64,000 nt of DNA, taken from positions 248,001 through 312,000 of the forward strand of contig NZ_SSOB01000001.1 of the NCBI RefSeq assembly GCF_004801405.1, written 5' to 3'. This DNA is from Cohnella fermenti. Lineage in GTDB: Bacteria; Bacillota; Bacilli; Paenibacillales; Paenibacillaceae. Made by a program: the position numbers and the translations under genes. Of the stretch, positions 1 to 9,900 are shown one piece after another (position 1 is the first letter of the stretch; every line of letters starts with the position of its first letter). The notes below the pieces were generated by a model. The model saw only the letters and a program-made list of their open reading frames with translations, did no database searches and was not told where the DNA came from.

Positions 1-887
1 TGACGCAAGGGCGCGTATTCGAAACGGTCAATGCGACGGCGCCGTGTTTCTCGCTGATTGAGCTGTATGTCGCTTCGGGCGAGCCGCGTTATGCGGATAT
101 TATCAAATCGAGAACCGAGTTCCTGATGCAGCGGGCGGAGCGGCTTGCCAACGGCGCGTTCGAGCATACGCTCGTGGAGACGAACTTCGGCGGGCAGATG
201 TGGGTGGATACCTTGTTCATGGCCGGTCTGTTTCTGGTCAAGGCGGGGCTGCTGTTCGAAGATCAAGCGGCGGTCGAGGAAGGAATCAACCAATATTTCC
301 TGCATGTGCGTCACTTGCAGCAGGAGGACGGGCTGTATTATCACGGCTGGGATGAGCACAAGAACGGACCGATCGGCTGCTTGTGGGCGCGGGGCAACGC
401 ATGGGCGGCCATTGTGTCGACGGAGCTGCTCGTGCTGCTTCCGGAAACGGAGCCGGCGCGTCAAGCGATCAGGGACACCTTGGCCCGACAATTGTCAGGC
501 TTGTCCCGTTATCAGGATATTTCCGGTTTATGGACGACTGTGATCGATGATTCGAATACCTATTTGGAAACATCCGCAGCCGCCGGCATTGCGTATGCCG
601 TGAAGCGGGCGCTGCGGTTCGGCAACGCGGATGAAGCCCATGCGGCGATGGCCGACCGCGCCGCGCGTGCTGCGCTTGCGCACGTGGACTGGGAAGGCGT
701 GTTCCGAGGCGTATCCGCGGGAACCGGGGTGCAGAAGCACGCCGGAGAGTACCACGTTATCGCGCAGCATCGGACGGAAGGTTACGGTCAAGGCCTGCTG
801 CTGATGCTGCTGTCGGCGATGTGGGTCGAAAGCGGCAGCTCATCGGCAACCGATCTTTGCTATAATAAAGCCGCAAAACCATCCTGA
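1..887 (+). CDS. GH88/GH105-family unsaturated rhamnogalacturonyl hydrolase (5' end missing)
   Basis: The reading frame is already open at base 3 and runs to a TGA at 885-887, so the N-terminus lies outside the window; about 294 residues remain, against about 370 for a full family member. The visible part has the alpha/alpha-barrel signatures of GH105, including GGQMWVDTLFMAGLF with its conserved Asp and, further on, WARGNAW. Family members (YteR, YesR) remove the unsaturated galacturonyl residue from oligosaccharides made by rhamnogalacturonan lyases, in the cytoplasm. No signal peptide can be judged. The following AraC regulator and LplB/LplC transporter fit this role. GH88 specificity cannot be excluded from sequence alone. 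Confidence 0.85.
   Translation, partial: TQGRVFETVNATAPCFSLIELYVASGEPRYADIIKSRTEFLMQRAERLANGAFEHTLVETNFGGQMWVDTLFMAGLFLVKAGLLFEDQAAVEEGINQYFLHVRHLQQEDGLYYHGWDEHKNGPIGCLWARGNAWAAIVSTELLVLLPETEPARQAIRDTLARQLSGLSRYQDISGLWTTVIDDSNTYLETSAAAGIAYAVKRALRFGNADEAHAAMADRAARAALAHVDWEGVFRGVSAGTGVQKHAGEYHVIAQHRTEGYGQGLLLMLLSAMWVESGSSSATDLCYNKAAKPS
858..866 (+). promoter_or_regulatory. Extended -10 promoter element before the AraC regulator
   Basis: TGCTATAAT forms an extended -10 element inside the last codons of the GH105 gene, 45 bases upstream of the regulator start. No convincing -35 box is visible at 17 bases, as is usual for extended -10 promoters. Confidence 0.45.
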
Positions 888-911
888 TGGACAAAGAGCG
901 GTGATCGGCCA

Positions 912-3236
912 ATGAACCTTGTTCACAAACTGCTTCGGCAACGACAAATCGCCCTGCTTTTGTTCCTGTCAATCGTGCCGGTGATCGGTTTCGGGACGTT
1001 CAATTATTATACAAGCCTTCGCTTGGTCGAAGCTGAAGTGAAGCGGACGTCCGAGGTGGCGATCGTCCAGATGAAGGAGCAGGTGGACCAACTGCTTAGG
1101 CAAATTGAAGAAGTGACGGGACAGCTATCGTTGCAGGCGGGAATGCTTCAGATCGTCAAAGTCCGGGAAACGCCGCTGCTCGGTTCGATGCAGGCGGCCA
1201 ACGACATTAGACGCGATCTGTTGAATTTCTCTTCTTCGATTCAAACGGTTGACTCGGTTTATCTTTATCACCGTCGGCAGAAGCTCGTGCTGACGTCGAA
1301 TTTGCTGTTCGACCTGGACCGGTTTGCAGATACGTCGTGGCTGCCGAATTTGCAACAAGCGGCGACCGAGCGCAAATCGAAGCTGTGGATTACGCCCAGA
1401 ACCATGGGCAGCGACGCGGTGAAAGGCGATGAGGTGCTTACCTACATGCTCCCGCTGCCTTTCTTCTATGAGGAACCCGATGCGGCGCTCATTGTTAACG
1501 TCAGGACTAGCGTTATAGCCGACATGATCCGCTCCTTCCCGTTTGTCAGCCGGGGCTGCCTGCTCGTTATTTCCCCGACGGGGCAGACGATTGTGCAGGC
1601 TGGCCCGTTGCATCTGGAGACGCCCGACGCCATTGGCGCCAGGCTGACAGATGGCATTGCGGCGGAAGGCAACGGCCCCATCAAGCTGAACACGGAAGCC
1701 GGAGCCATGTATGTGACGACCGAACGCTCGGCGTCGTACGGCTTCCTCTTCGCCATGCTGATCCCTGCGGATGCGGCTTCTCACCATGCGCATTTGCTTA
1801 AAATATGGATTATTGCCGCGACTGCGGCGCTATCGCTGCTGTCGCTGTTTGTCGCCTACTTCAATGTGCGGCGATTTCAGCGATTCCAGAGCGGGTTGCG
1901 GAATTTGTTCTTGACCCTGCGCGGCAAAGGAGAAGCGGAAGGCGAGGATGAGCTTGAGCCGTTCGGTGCCGATTATGCCGAGGGCTTTGCCCGGATCGAG
2001 AATGGCATTGCCGCGCTGCTTGAGGAGATGAGCGTCGTACGTTCGCAATGGAACAGCCAATTGCCGGTGCTGCGCGATCATTTTCTGCTGTCCGCATTGC
2101 TTGGCAACAACGCAGGCATGGACCCGTGGCTGCGTCAGAAGCCTGCCGAGGCGGAGCTTTTTCCGAACCCGATGTTTTGCGTGCTCGTGGCGGAGATGGA
2201 TGCGACAGGCGAGAGCGCCCGTTTCCGCAGCGGCGAGGATACGCGGCTGTTTCTCTTCGCCGCGGCGAATATCAGCCAGGAATTGATGCGAGGCAAGTTC
2301 GCGACGGAAACGGTCATTTCCCGCCAGCACGTGGCCGTTATTCTGAACCTGCCTCAGCATGAGGCAGATCGCGTGGCGGTCCGGGCGGCGGAGTCGATTC
2401 GCTATGCGGTATCGTTGTACTTGAAGCAGACGGTGACGATCGCTGTCGGCAGACCGATTGCCGATTTCCGCGAGCTGTCGATATCGTATCAGGATGCACT
2501 TCATGCGCTGCAGGAAAATTGGCCGAAGGCGGGCAATGAGGTGGTGCGAGGAAGTCAGGAGATGGAGAAGCAAGTCCTGGTCCCGTATCCGGTCGAATGC
2601 GAGAGCGCGCTGCTTGCGGCCATTCGCGAAGGGGATCGCGGGCAGGTCGCTCGAGAACTGAACGCCTTTTTCGATGGGCTCAGCGGCAGTCGCCTGCCCT
2701 TTGCGCTGATCAAGACGTATGCGATGCAACTGCTCGTATCCGTCATCCGGCTGCTGCAGGAATACGATCCCGACCTGACGCAGACGTTCCCCCGGCGGAG
2801 TCTGTATGCCGAATTCGCCCAATTGAACGCTGCACCTCCCATGTGCGACTGGTTCGGCGACACCGTTATTACACAGGCGATCGAATTCCTGAACGGGCTG
2901 AAGCAATTGCGAATGGAGACCATTATGGAACGGACCCGCAAGCTGATCGAGGAGCGGTACGCGCAGGACTTGTCGCTGCAGCTCGCCGCCGATCAACTGG
3001 GCATCTCCCCTTCATACTTGAGCGAGCTGATCAAGCAGCACTGGGGAGAGACGTTCATCGCGTACGTGACTCGCTACCGGATCGACAAAGCGAAAAGCCT
3101 GTTGTTCAAAACAGAGCTGAACATCGCCGACATCGCCACCGAGATCGGTTACGGCAATGCGACGCATCTCATTCGGGTATTCAAAAAATCGGAAGGAATG
3201 ACACCGGGCGCCTATCGCCTGCGGAGCCGTTCCTGA
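912..3236 (+). CDS. Membrane-anchored AraC-family transcriptional regulator (YesS-like)
   Basis: A 774-residue protein with a transmembrane helix near residues 12-30, an extracellular sensor region of about 260 residues, a second helix near 297-317 (IWIIAATAALSLLSLFVAY), a cytoplasmic middle domain and a C-terminal AraC HTH pair from about residue 675, ending in the typical IADIATEIGYGNATHLIRVF and PGAYR motifs. This architecture matches YesS-type one-protein sensors that activate pectin or rhamnogalacturonan genes. It lies between the GH105 gene and the ABC transporter, which are its probable targets. A Rho-independent terminator follows, so the transporter has its own promoter. Confidence 0.88.
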   Translation: MNLVHKLLRQRQIALLLFLSIVPVIGFGTFNYYTSLRLVEAEVKRTSEVAIVQMKEQVDQLLRQIEEVTGQLSLQAGMLQIVKVRETPLLGSMQAANDIRRDLLNFSSSIQTVDSVYLYHRRQKLVLTSNLLFDLDRFADTSWLPNLQQAATERKSKLWITPRTMGSDAVKGDEVLTYMLPLPFFYEEPDAALIVNVRTSVIADMIRSFPFVSRGCLLVISPTGQTIVQAGPLHLETPDAIGARLTDGIAAEGNGPIKLNTEAGAMYVTTERSASYGFLFAMLIPADAASHHAHLLKIWIIAATAALSLLSLFVAYFNVRRFQRFQSGLRNLFLTLRGKGEAEGEDELEPFGADYAEGFARIENGIAALLEEMSVVRSQWNSQLPVLRDHFLLSALLGNNAGMDPWLRQKPAEAELFPNPMFCVLVAEMDATGESARFRSGEDTRLFLFAAANISQELMRGKFATETVISRQHVAVILNLPQHEADRVAVRAAESIRYAVSLYLKQTVTIAVGRPIADFRELSISYQDALHALQENWPKAGNEVVRGSQEMEKQVLVPYPVECESALLAAIREGDRGQVARELNAFFDGLSGSRLPFALIKTYAMQLLVSVIRLLQEYDPDLTQTFPRRSLYAEFAQLNAAPPMCDWFGDTVITQAIEFLNGLKQLRMETIMERTRKLIEERYAQDLSLQLAADQLGISPSYLSELIKQHWGETFIAYVTRYRIDKAKSLLFKTELNIADIATEIGYGNATHLIRVFKKSEGMTPGAYRLRSRS

Positions 3237-3247
3237 TTGCGCCATTT

Positions 3248-3286
3248 GCGCCGCAAGCCCCAAGGCTGCGGCGCATTTTCCGTTTT
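3248..3286 (+). terminator. Rho-independent terminator after the AraC regulator
   Basis: GCGCCGCAAGCC pairs with GGCTGCGGCGC (one bulged A) and is followed by a T-rich tail, 11 bases after the stop codon. Confidence 0.75.
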
Positions 3287-3389
3287 ATCGGCCGCGAAAA
3301 TGTGACGATTGCGTTGATATCGGAAGCAGCGATAAGCTGATGACATCGCAAAAGACACGCAAGTCAAACATAAAGGAGGATCGAACAAG

Positions 3390-4346
3390 ATGGAAATACG
3401 GCGCGCGATGCCGAGGACCGGCGACTCGGTCAGGACAACCAGATGGCAGGGGCAATGGCGCGTTTACAAGCAGCACCGCGCATTGATTATGATGCTGCTG
3501 CCCGGTTTGGCATTATTTCTGTTGTTCAGCTATGTGCCGATGTACGGCATCATCATCGCTTTCAAGCATTTTCAGATTACAGAGGGCATTCTCGGCAGCC
3601 CTTGGGCCGGTTGGGACAATTTCGAACGATTGTTCCAGGGGAAAGGCTTTGAGCAAGCGTTGCGCCATTCGGTGCTGATTGCTTTTCTGAAAATGGTGTT
3701 TGTGTTTCCGGCGCCGATTGTGCTTGCGCTGCTTCTCAACGAAGTCCGATTAACCTGGTTCCGGCGGACGATTCAGACGGTGACTTATCTGCCTCACTTT
3801 TTCTCGTGGGTTGTGCTCGCCGGCATCCTGTTCCCGTTTCTCGGCAGCGATGGCGGCTTCAACAAGCTGCTGAGCCTGTTCGGCATTTCGAATCAGCTGT
3901 GGCTGCTGGAGCCTGACTATTTTTACGGCACCATCGTACTGACGGACATCTGGCAATCCGCAGGCTGGGGGTCCATTGTCTACTTTGCGGTACTGGCCTC
4001 GATTGATCCAACCCTATACGAGGCTGCGATTGCCGACGGGGCAAGCCGCTGGCGGCGCATCTGGCATATCAGCCTGCCGTCGCTCGCTCCAACCGTCATC
4101 ATTATGTACTTGCTGTCAATCGGTCACTTCTTGTCGGTGGGCTTCGATCAAATTTACAATCTGATGACGCCGCCCACCTCGGAAGTAGGGGAAATTCTCG
4201 ATACGTATGTGCTGCGCCGCTTGTTGACGATGGATTACGAGTTGGGCACCGCAGCGGGGCTGTTCAATTCGACCATTGGACTGACGCTGGTGCTTGTCGC
4301 CAATGCACTTGTCAAGCTGTACGACAAGGATCGGGGACTATGGTAG
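3390..4346 (+). CDS. Carbohydrate ABC transporter permease, LplB/YteP type
   Basis: A 318-residue integral membrane protein with six predicted helices and the binding-protein-dependent permease EAA loop (YEAAIADGASRWRRIWHISL), where the MsmX-type ATPase docks. The N-terminal MLLPGLALFLLFSYVPMYGI segment is characteristic of LplB/YteP, which import oligosaccharides such as unsaturated rhamnogalacturonan fragments. AAAGGAGG lies about 12 bases before the ATG. It forms a transcription unit with the LplC-type permease and binding protein downstream. No ATPase gene is present, as expected for systems served by a shared ATPase. Confidence 0.92.
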   Translation: MEIRRAMPRTGDSVRTTRWQGQWRVYKQHRALIMMLLPGLALFLLFSYVPMYGIIIAFKHFQITEGILGSPWAGWDNFERLFQGKGFEQALRHSVLIAFLKMVFVFPAPIVLALLLNEVRLTWFRRTIQTVTYLPHFFSWVVLAGILFPFLGSDGGFNKLLSLFGISNQLWLLEPDYFYGTIVLTDIWQSAGWGSIVYFAVLASIDPTLYEAAIADGASRWRRIWHISLPSLAPTVIIMYLLSIGHFLSVGFDQIYNLMTPPTSEVGEILDTYVLRRLLTMDYELGTAAGLFNSTIGLTLVLVANALVKLYDKDRGLW

Positions 4347-4362
4347 CGAGGAGGGGAAGAGG

Positions 4363-5238
4363 ATGAAAACAACTTGGGGCGAGCGAATTTTCGACGGGGG
4401 CAATATCGCTTTCTTGACGATTTTCGGACTTACGACGCTGTATCCGCTGCTTTATATCATCACGCTTTCGTTCAGCACGCCGGCGGATGCGATGGCCATG
4501 AAGTTTTACTGGTTTCCGCTGCATCCGACGCTGATGTCGTACGAAAAGGTGCTGGCGCACCCCGATTTGGTGTCGTCTTACGTCAATACGCTCATCCGGA
4601 CCGGCGTCGGCATCGCGATATCATTGACCATGACGGCGATTATTGCTTATCCGTTGTCCAGGCGAACCTTTCCGCACCGGAAGCTGATCATGAAGTTGTT
4701 CGTCTTCAGCATGCTGTTCAGCGGCGGTACGATTCCGATGTTCCTGCTTGTCAAAAATCTTGGCATGCTCAATACCCTGTGGGCGCTCGTCCTGCCCGGC
4801 GCGGTGTCGGCTTTCAATATGATTGTGATGCGCAACTTCTTCGAGGGAATCCCGACCGAGATCATCGAGTCGGCGCGCATCGACGGCGCATCGGAGATGC
4901 GGGTGCTGATGCGCATCGTGCTGCCGCTATCGGTGCCGGTGATCGCCGTCATGGCGCTTTGGGTCGGCGTCGCGCACTGGAATCAATGGTTCGATGCGCT
5001 GATCTATACGCAGGACAATCGGTGGCAGGTGCTGCAACTGTTCTTGCGAAGAACCGTCGTCGATGCGACGGTATCGCTGACACCGGGCGAGGACATGAAC
5101 CGAATTCGCGAGGAATATACGCCGGAGTCGCTCAAGGCGGCTACGATCGTGGCTGTGACGCTGCCGATTCTGTTTCTTTACCCGTTCATTCAGCGGTATT
5201 TTGTCAAAGGCATCATGCTCGGTTCCGTCAAAGGCTAA
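4363..5238 (+). CDS. Carbohydrate ABC transporter permease, LplC/YtcP type
   Basis: A 291-residue second permease. I place the start at ATG 4363 because GAGGGGAAGAGG lies just upstream; the frame is open further 5' but would overlap the previous gene by about 50 bases. The N-terminus MKTTWGERIFDG and the core FSTPADAMAMKFYWFP are typical of the LplC/YtcP (CUT1) class, and the EAA loop is ESARIDGASEMRVLMRIVLP. It pairs with the LplB-type subunit to form the membrane channel and is followed after 64 bases by the binding protein. Confidence 0.92.
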   Translation: MKTTWGERIFDGGNIAFLTIFGLTTLYPLLYIITLSFSTPADAMAMKFYWFPLHPTLMSYEKVLAHPDLVSSYVNTLIRTGVGIAISLTMTAIIAYPLSRRTFPHRKLIMKLFVFSMLFSGGTIPMFLLVKNLGMLNTLWALVLPGAVSAFNMIVMRNFFEGIPTEIIESARIDGASEMRVLMRIVLPLSVPVIAVMALWVGVAHWNQWFDALIYTQDNRWQVLQLFLRRTVVDATVSLTPGEDMNRIREEYTPESLKAATIVAVTLPILFLYPFIQRYFVKGIMLGSVKG

Positions 5239-5302
5239 GCGTTGGTCGGAACGGACATGCCGATTATAGAAGCTTAACGACATTCATACAGGAGGCTGCA
5301 AG

Positions 5303-6868
5303 ATGCTTGTAAAAAGAGGGGTAAAAGCTTGGGCGACGATGGTTGCTGTCTGTTCACTGATGCTTGCCGGATGTTCGAATGGAGAGGGGACAGGCGCATC
5401 CACGGCTTCGTCGAGCGCGTCAACCGCAACGCAGGATGAACCGATAAAGATCAAATGGATGGTGCCATCGGCGGACTTGACGCCCGATTCCCGAACGATT
5501 CAGGTGCTGCAGGAGAAATTTAATGTCCAAATCGATTACTATTCGATTCCGCAGGCCGACTATGTGCAGAAGCAGCAAATCCTGCTTACTTCGGGTGACG
5601 TGCCTGACGTCATGTTCGTCTTCGACCCGAATCAATTGTTCAAATACGCCAGCCAGGGCCTGATTGCCGAGCTGCCGATCGAGACGATCGAGCAATATGC
5701 GCCCAAAACAAAAGAAGTGCTGGACAGCTTTGCCAAGCAAGGCTGGTACTATACCAACCTGAACGGCAAAAATTACGGCTTGCCGACCACGTACTACACG
5801 GGTCAGTTCAACGCGAAGCAAGGCTGGCGGGTGGATCTGCTGAAGAAGGCGGGCGTAGATAAAATTCCGGAAACGATTGACGAAATGACGGATGCGTTCG
5901 CCAAGCTGAAGGACATCGGCGTCTATGGCATGACGACCAACGGCAACTCGTATTACTTCCAGTTCTGGTCCATATTCGGCGCTTACGGCGTCATGCCAAC
6001 CCAATGGATGCTGAAGGACGGCAAGGTGGTCAACGGCGCGGTGGTGCCGGAAGCGAAGGAAGCGTTGACCTTGCTGGCGGACTGGTATGCGAAGGGCTAC
6101 ATCGATCCGGAATTCGTTACCGGCAAAGACATGGACAAGAAGCTGATCGAAGGGAAGATCGCTTACACACACGCGACCACGGTGTCTTCGTTTGATTTGA
6201 GCAATCCGCAATCCACGATCTCCTCGATGAAGAATATAAATGCGGACGCCGATTTCCAAATGGCGCCGCTGCCCAAAGGGCCGGACGGCCAGCAGGGGGG
6301 CTGGGCATGGGGAACCGCAGGCAGCATCTTCGCGTTCGGCAAGCAGATGGAGCAGCAGCCGGAGAAGGTCAAGAAAGTGCTCGAGATCATGGAAGCGATG
6401 CGTAATGACGAGCAGGTATTCCTGGATGCAGGGGTCGGCATCAAGGGAACGCATTGGGACTATAACACGCCTTCCGATCCACAGAGCGGCATCAAGTTCC
6501 TGCCTCCATACGACGACACCGCCAAGCTTGCGACAGAAGGGCTGAAGAGCAACTTCGACACGCTGTTTGCCGGCGGCCCGGCTCCCGCCATTTTTGCGAA
6601 GGCCCTCGGCCAAACGAACGTTGAGCAATCCCTCCTTTACAACAAGCCGATATGGGACATTTTCGGCAAATCCGACGTGCTGCCATTATCGGGCAAATAC
6701 TGGGCCGACTTGACGAAGCTGAAGCTGGACGCCTACGCTCAGATCGTGCGCGGCGACAAGCCAATCTCGTATTTCGACGACTTCGTCAAGCAGTGGAACG
6801 ATATGGGCGGCGCAGAACTGGAGAAGGAAGCGAACGAACTCTATCAATCGGTGCAAGGCAACAACTAA
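5303..6868 (+). CDS. Sugar-binding lipoprotein of an ABC transporter, LplA/YtcQ type
   Basis: A 521-residue extracellular solute-binding protein. The first 24 residues form a lipoprotein signal ending in LAGC, so Cys24 should be lipidated. The body has the family-1 binding fold and is long, as in the LplA/YtcQ class that captures oligosaccharides. AGGAGG precedes the ATG by about nine bases. It completes a permease-permease-binding protein set. A weak GC-rich hairpin followed by TGTTTTTG starts directly after the stop (about 6870-6917) and could attenuate transcription into the large downstream gene. Confidence 0.92.
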   Translation: MLVKRGVKAWATMVAVCSLMLAGCSNGEGTGASTASSSASTATQDEPIKIKWMVPSADLTPDSRTIQVLQEKFNVQIDYYSIPQADYVQKQQILLTSGDVPDVMFVFDPNQLFKYASQGLIAELPIETIEQYAPKTKEVLDSFAKQGWYYTNLNGKNYGLPTTYYTGQFNAKQGWRVDLLKKAGVDKIPETIDEMTDAFAKLKDIGVYGMTTNGNSYYFQFWSIFGAYGVMPTQWMLKDGKVVNGAVVPEAKEALTLLADWYAKGYIDPEFVTGKDMDKKLIEGKIAYTHATTVSSFDLSNPQSTISSMKNINADADFQMAPLPKGPDGQQGGWAWGTAGSIFAFGKQMEQQPEKVKKVLEIMEAMRNDEQVFLDAGVGIKGTHWDYNTPSDPQSGIKFLPPYDDTAKLATEGLKSNFDTLFAGGPAPAIFAKALGQTNVEQSLLYNKPIWDIFGKSDVLPLSGKYWADLTKLKLDAYAQIVRGDKPISYFDDFVKQWNDMGGAELEKEANELYQSVQGNN

Positions 6869-6983
6869 GGAACAGCAATAACGGCGGCGCGAGGCGGTGC
6901 GTCGCTGTTTTTGTTCCGCCCAAACAAAGCGGTGCGTATTGCTTGGTGCAATATTGCCTGGTGCCATTGAGAGGATGAATGTG

Positions 6984-9900
6984 ATGGAAAAAAAGCAAAT
7001 CCTCATTGAGGATCAATTGCAGATGGTTGGATACGCCTGGCCGCGTACCCTGCTCGGCTTCGACCGGCCGGACGAAGAAGCGGCGGCGGAAGAGGCATGG
7101 CTCGCCGACGCGGACGGTGAAGCCGTGCCGTTCCAATGGCGGCGGACGGATAACGCAACGCGGTTATGCATGGTTGCCGATCTGCCGACGGGAGCCAAGC
7201 GGCGATTCGAATGGCGCAGCGGAGCGGCGCCCGCGCCGGGAACGAGCTACGATCGGATGACGGTCGCGCGGGAGAACGATCGCGTGCAGGTGAATAACGG
7301 TCGGCTGATCGTCATGTTCGCAGAGCACCCATTCGAGGATGGCGAGCTGTTTGCGCTACGCTTGGCCGGCTGTGCGGCAGAGGGTGTTGCCCGCATTGAC
7401 GGAGGCGGCCGCAAGCTCGTTGCTGCGGAAGGGACGGTAACAGAGTCAGGACCCGTATTTACGGAATGCGAGTTTGTCTGCCGTTTCGAAGGGGAAGCCG
7501 AGTACCGTGCGACCGTAACGGTTGCCGCCGGCATGGACTATATGGAGCTGCGCGAGCGTATGTCCGGTTTTGCCGCCGGCGAGAGCGCAGTGCTTGCGAT
7601 CGAGTGGCGTTCGTTTGCGCCGAAGCGGAGGTATACGAAACCACGCAGCGTGGAGCCGATCGACCGCTATTTGGAGGGAAACGGCGATTTGCCGTTTCGG
7701 GTAACGCCTTACGATAACGCGATATGCTGGCATCAGGCGAAAGCGGCGGCCTTTGCCGACGACGAGGTTGCGGCCGCTGTATTTGTCAAAGATAGCGGCT
7801 TCTGGGACGACGGCGAATATGCGCTCTGGGGCTCGCCGCCGTCGCTGGCGCTCCGCTTCCGTTGGTCGCGGCGCCGTCAGGCGCTTCGCTGGGCGTACCC
7901 GCTGGCTTCGGGAACCCGCTGTACGGCGATTGCGCTGTATCCGGCGCAAGAGGAAGCTGCCGCGCCTGGCGAATCTTATGTCGAGGAACTGTGGCTGTGG
8001 CACGAGTTTCTATCGCTCGATAAAGTGAAGAACTGGAAGCTGGCCTGGGAGGAACGGCAGTCGGAGTATCCGCGTCTATTCCGCGAGGAGTGGCTCCCGC
8101 GGCGGATGCATGACTGGTTCGGCGACAGCACGGCCAAGCCGACGCCGGGCGACATGGATGCGATTGTCGATCGTTTGTCCTTTTGTCTGCACCAGCCGGG
8201 CAATCTGAGTCCGGTAGCCGCGCGGGAATTTTATGCGTGGGCCTCCACATTTGATCTGGCTGCGCCGGCGATGTCGCCGGGCCAGTTCGACCGGCTGAAG
8301 GCAGCTTGGGCGTTCATGGCTTACGCACACAATGAGGAGTGCTTCATGCCCGTAACGAATATGCTCGCCGGGCACCCTAACTTCCTCGTCGATGTAAGAA
8401 GTGTCCCTGCGCTCATGGCTGCACTGTTCCCCGCTCATCCCGATGCGCGCCGGTGGAAGGAGGATTTCGAGCGCTCCATGGCGCTGAACGTGAAGTATCA
8501 CGTCCGGCCCGACGTGTCTTTCTGGGGAACCAGAGGAGGAAGACATACGGAGAACTTGGCGTGCTACACGCTCTATAACCTGCAAGCGATGTTGAATCCG
8601 GTCATGGCGATCACACGGGTATGGGGAGAGCATCCTGTCGCTTATCCGAATTATGCCAAATGGTTGTCCTGGCTGCTGAATACGCTGACTGCGCCGGTCG
8701 AAGGCGCGCGACATATCCCGTCGCAAGGCGCTCACGCCGGCGGACACATCGATGATTATGCCGCCCCGCTGACGCTGCGCACAGCCGCGTTCGGCTTGCG
8801 CGCCATCGAGCCGTTGCTGGCCGAGTATCTGCTCCGTGCAAGTCCAGCCGATGCCAGGGGCTACGCGGAGCGAGAGCCGAATACGGACATCTGGCGCGCT
8901 GCGGACCCGGCGCCGCACGACGGCAACACAGGCACGCTCCCGCCGCTCCGCACGGCGGCCTACACCGGGTATGGCTTCGTCCTGCGGTCTGCGGTGGGCG
9001 AGCGGGCGGAAGCTTCGGTGCACTTGCAACAGATCGACGAAGGACCCAATTACCGCTGGGGTCGCGCCGGGCGAGGCGGCTGCGGCGTTATTACTTACTT
9101 TGCGGATGGCAAGCGGCTCAGCTTCAACCGCAAGGAGGATGTCGGCGACGATAATATGGGCGACGTTCAGGCATGCTGCAACTTCGGCGTTCTGTACGGT
9201 CACGAGTTCCGCAGCGTCGGACGTCGCGAACTGACTGAGCCGCTGCTCGATCTCGGCTTCGCGCAGTTTGCACGCGTGCTGGCGGGACCGTACGCCAGTC
9301 CGGCCTATCATTCGCGCAGTGTGCTGATGTCCGGGAGCGATTATATTATCGTTTACGATCAGGTCGGCGACATGCGGGTCAGGGGCAGGTTCTCCTGGTT
9401 TGTGCATGAGCGCGATCCGTTCCCGACGATCTGCCAACTGAAGCCGGGCGTATCCGGTTACGACGCAGCGCCCGGCATTCCGGTCGAGGTCGGGCCTGGC
9501 GCTTACCGCAACGTCAATGACGAGTCGAAGGGAAAATATTACGACGGGCACGGCCACTTCCTGACGCTCGTATCTCCTCACGGCAAGGGCGACTACGGCT
9601 ACTTGCTCGGCGTTCAAGCGATGGGGTACGGGGCCATGGTGACGCTGAACGACCGGCGCGACTTTGTGTTCCGGGACGAAGCCGCCATTGCGTTCGATGA
9701 AGGCGGAATTGTATTCGACGGTCATGCCGGCATTGTCCGACAGTACAGCGCGAAGAAAGCGGAGGCGGCCCTGTTCATTGGCTCGCGCATCGGCGTTGCG
9801 GGCGTTGTCGCGGAATTAATCGCCGCAGATACGGAGGATGAGGCGGACGTTGAGGCAGGCGGCGAAGCGCTGCCGGCGGGCTTCTCCTTCGTCCGCAACG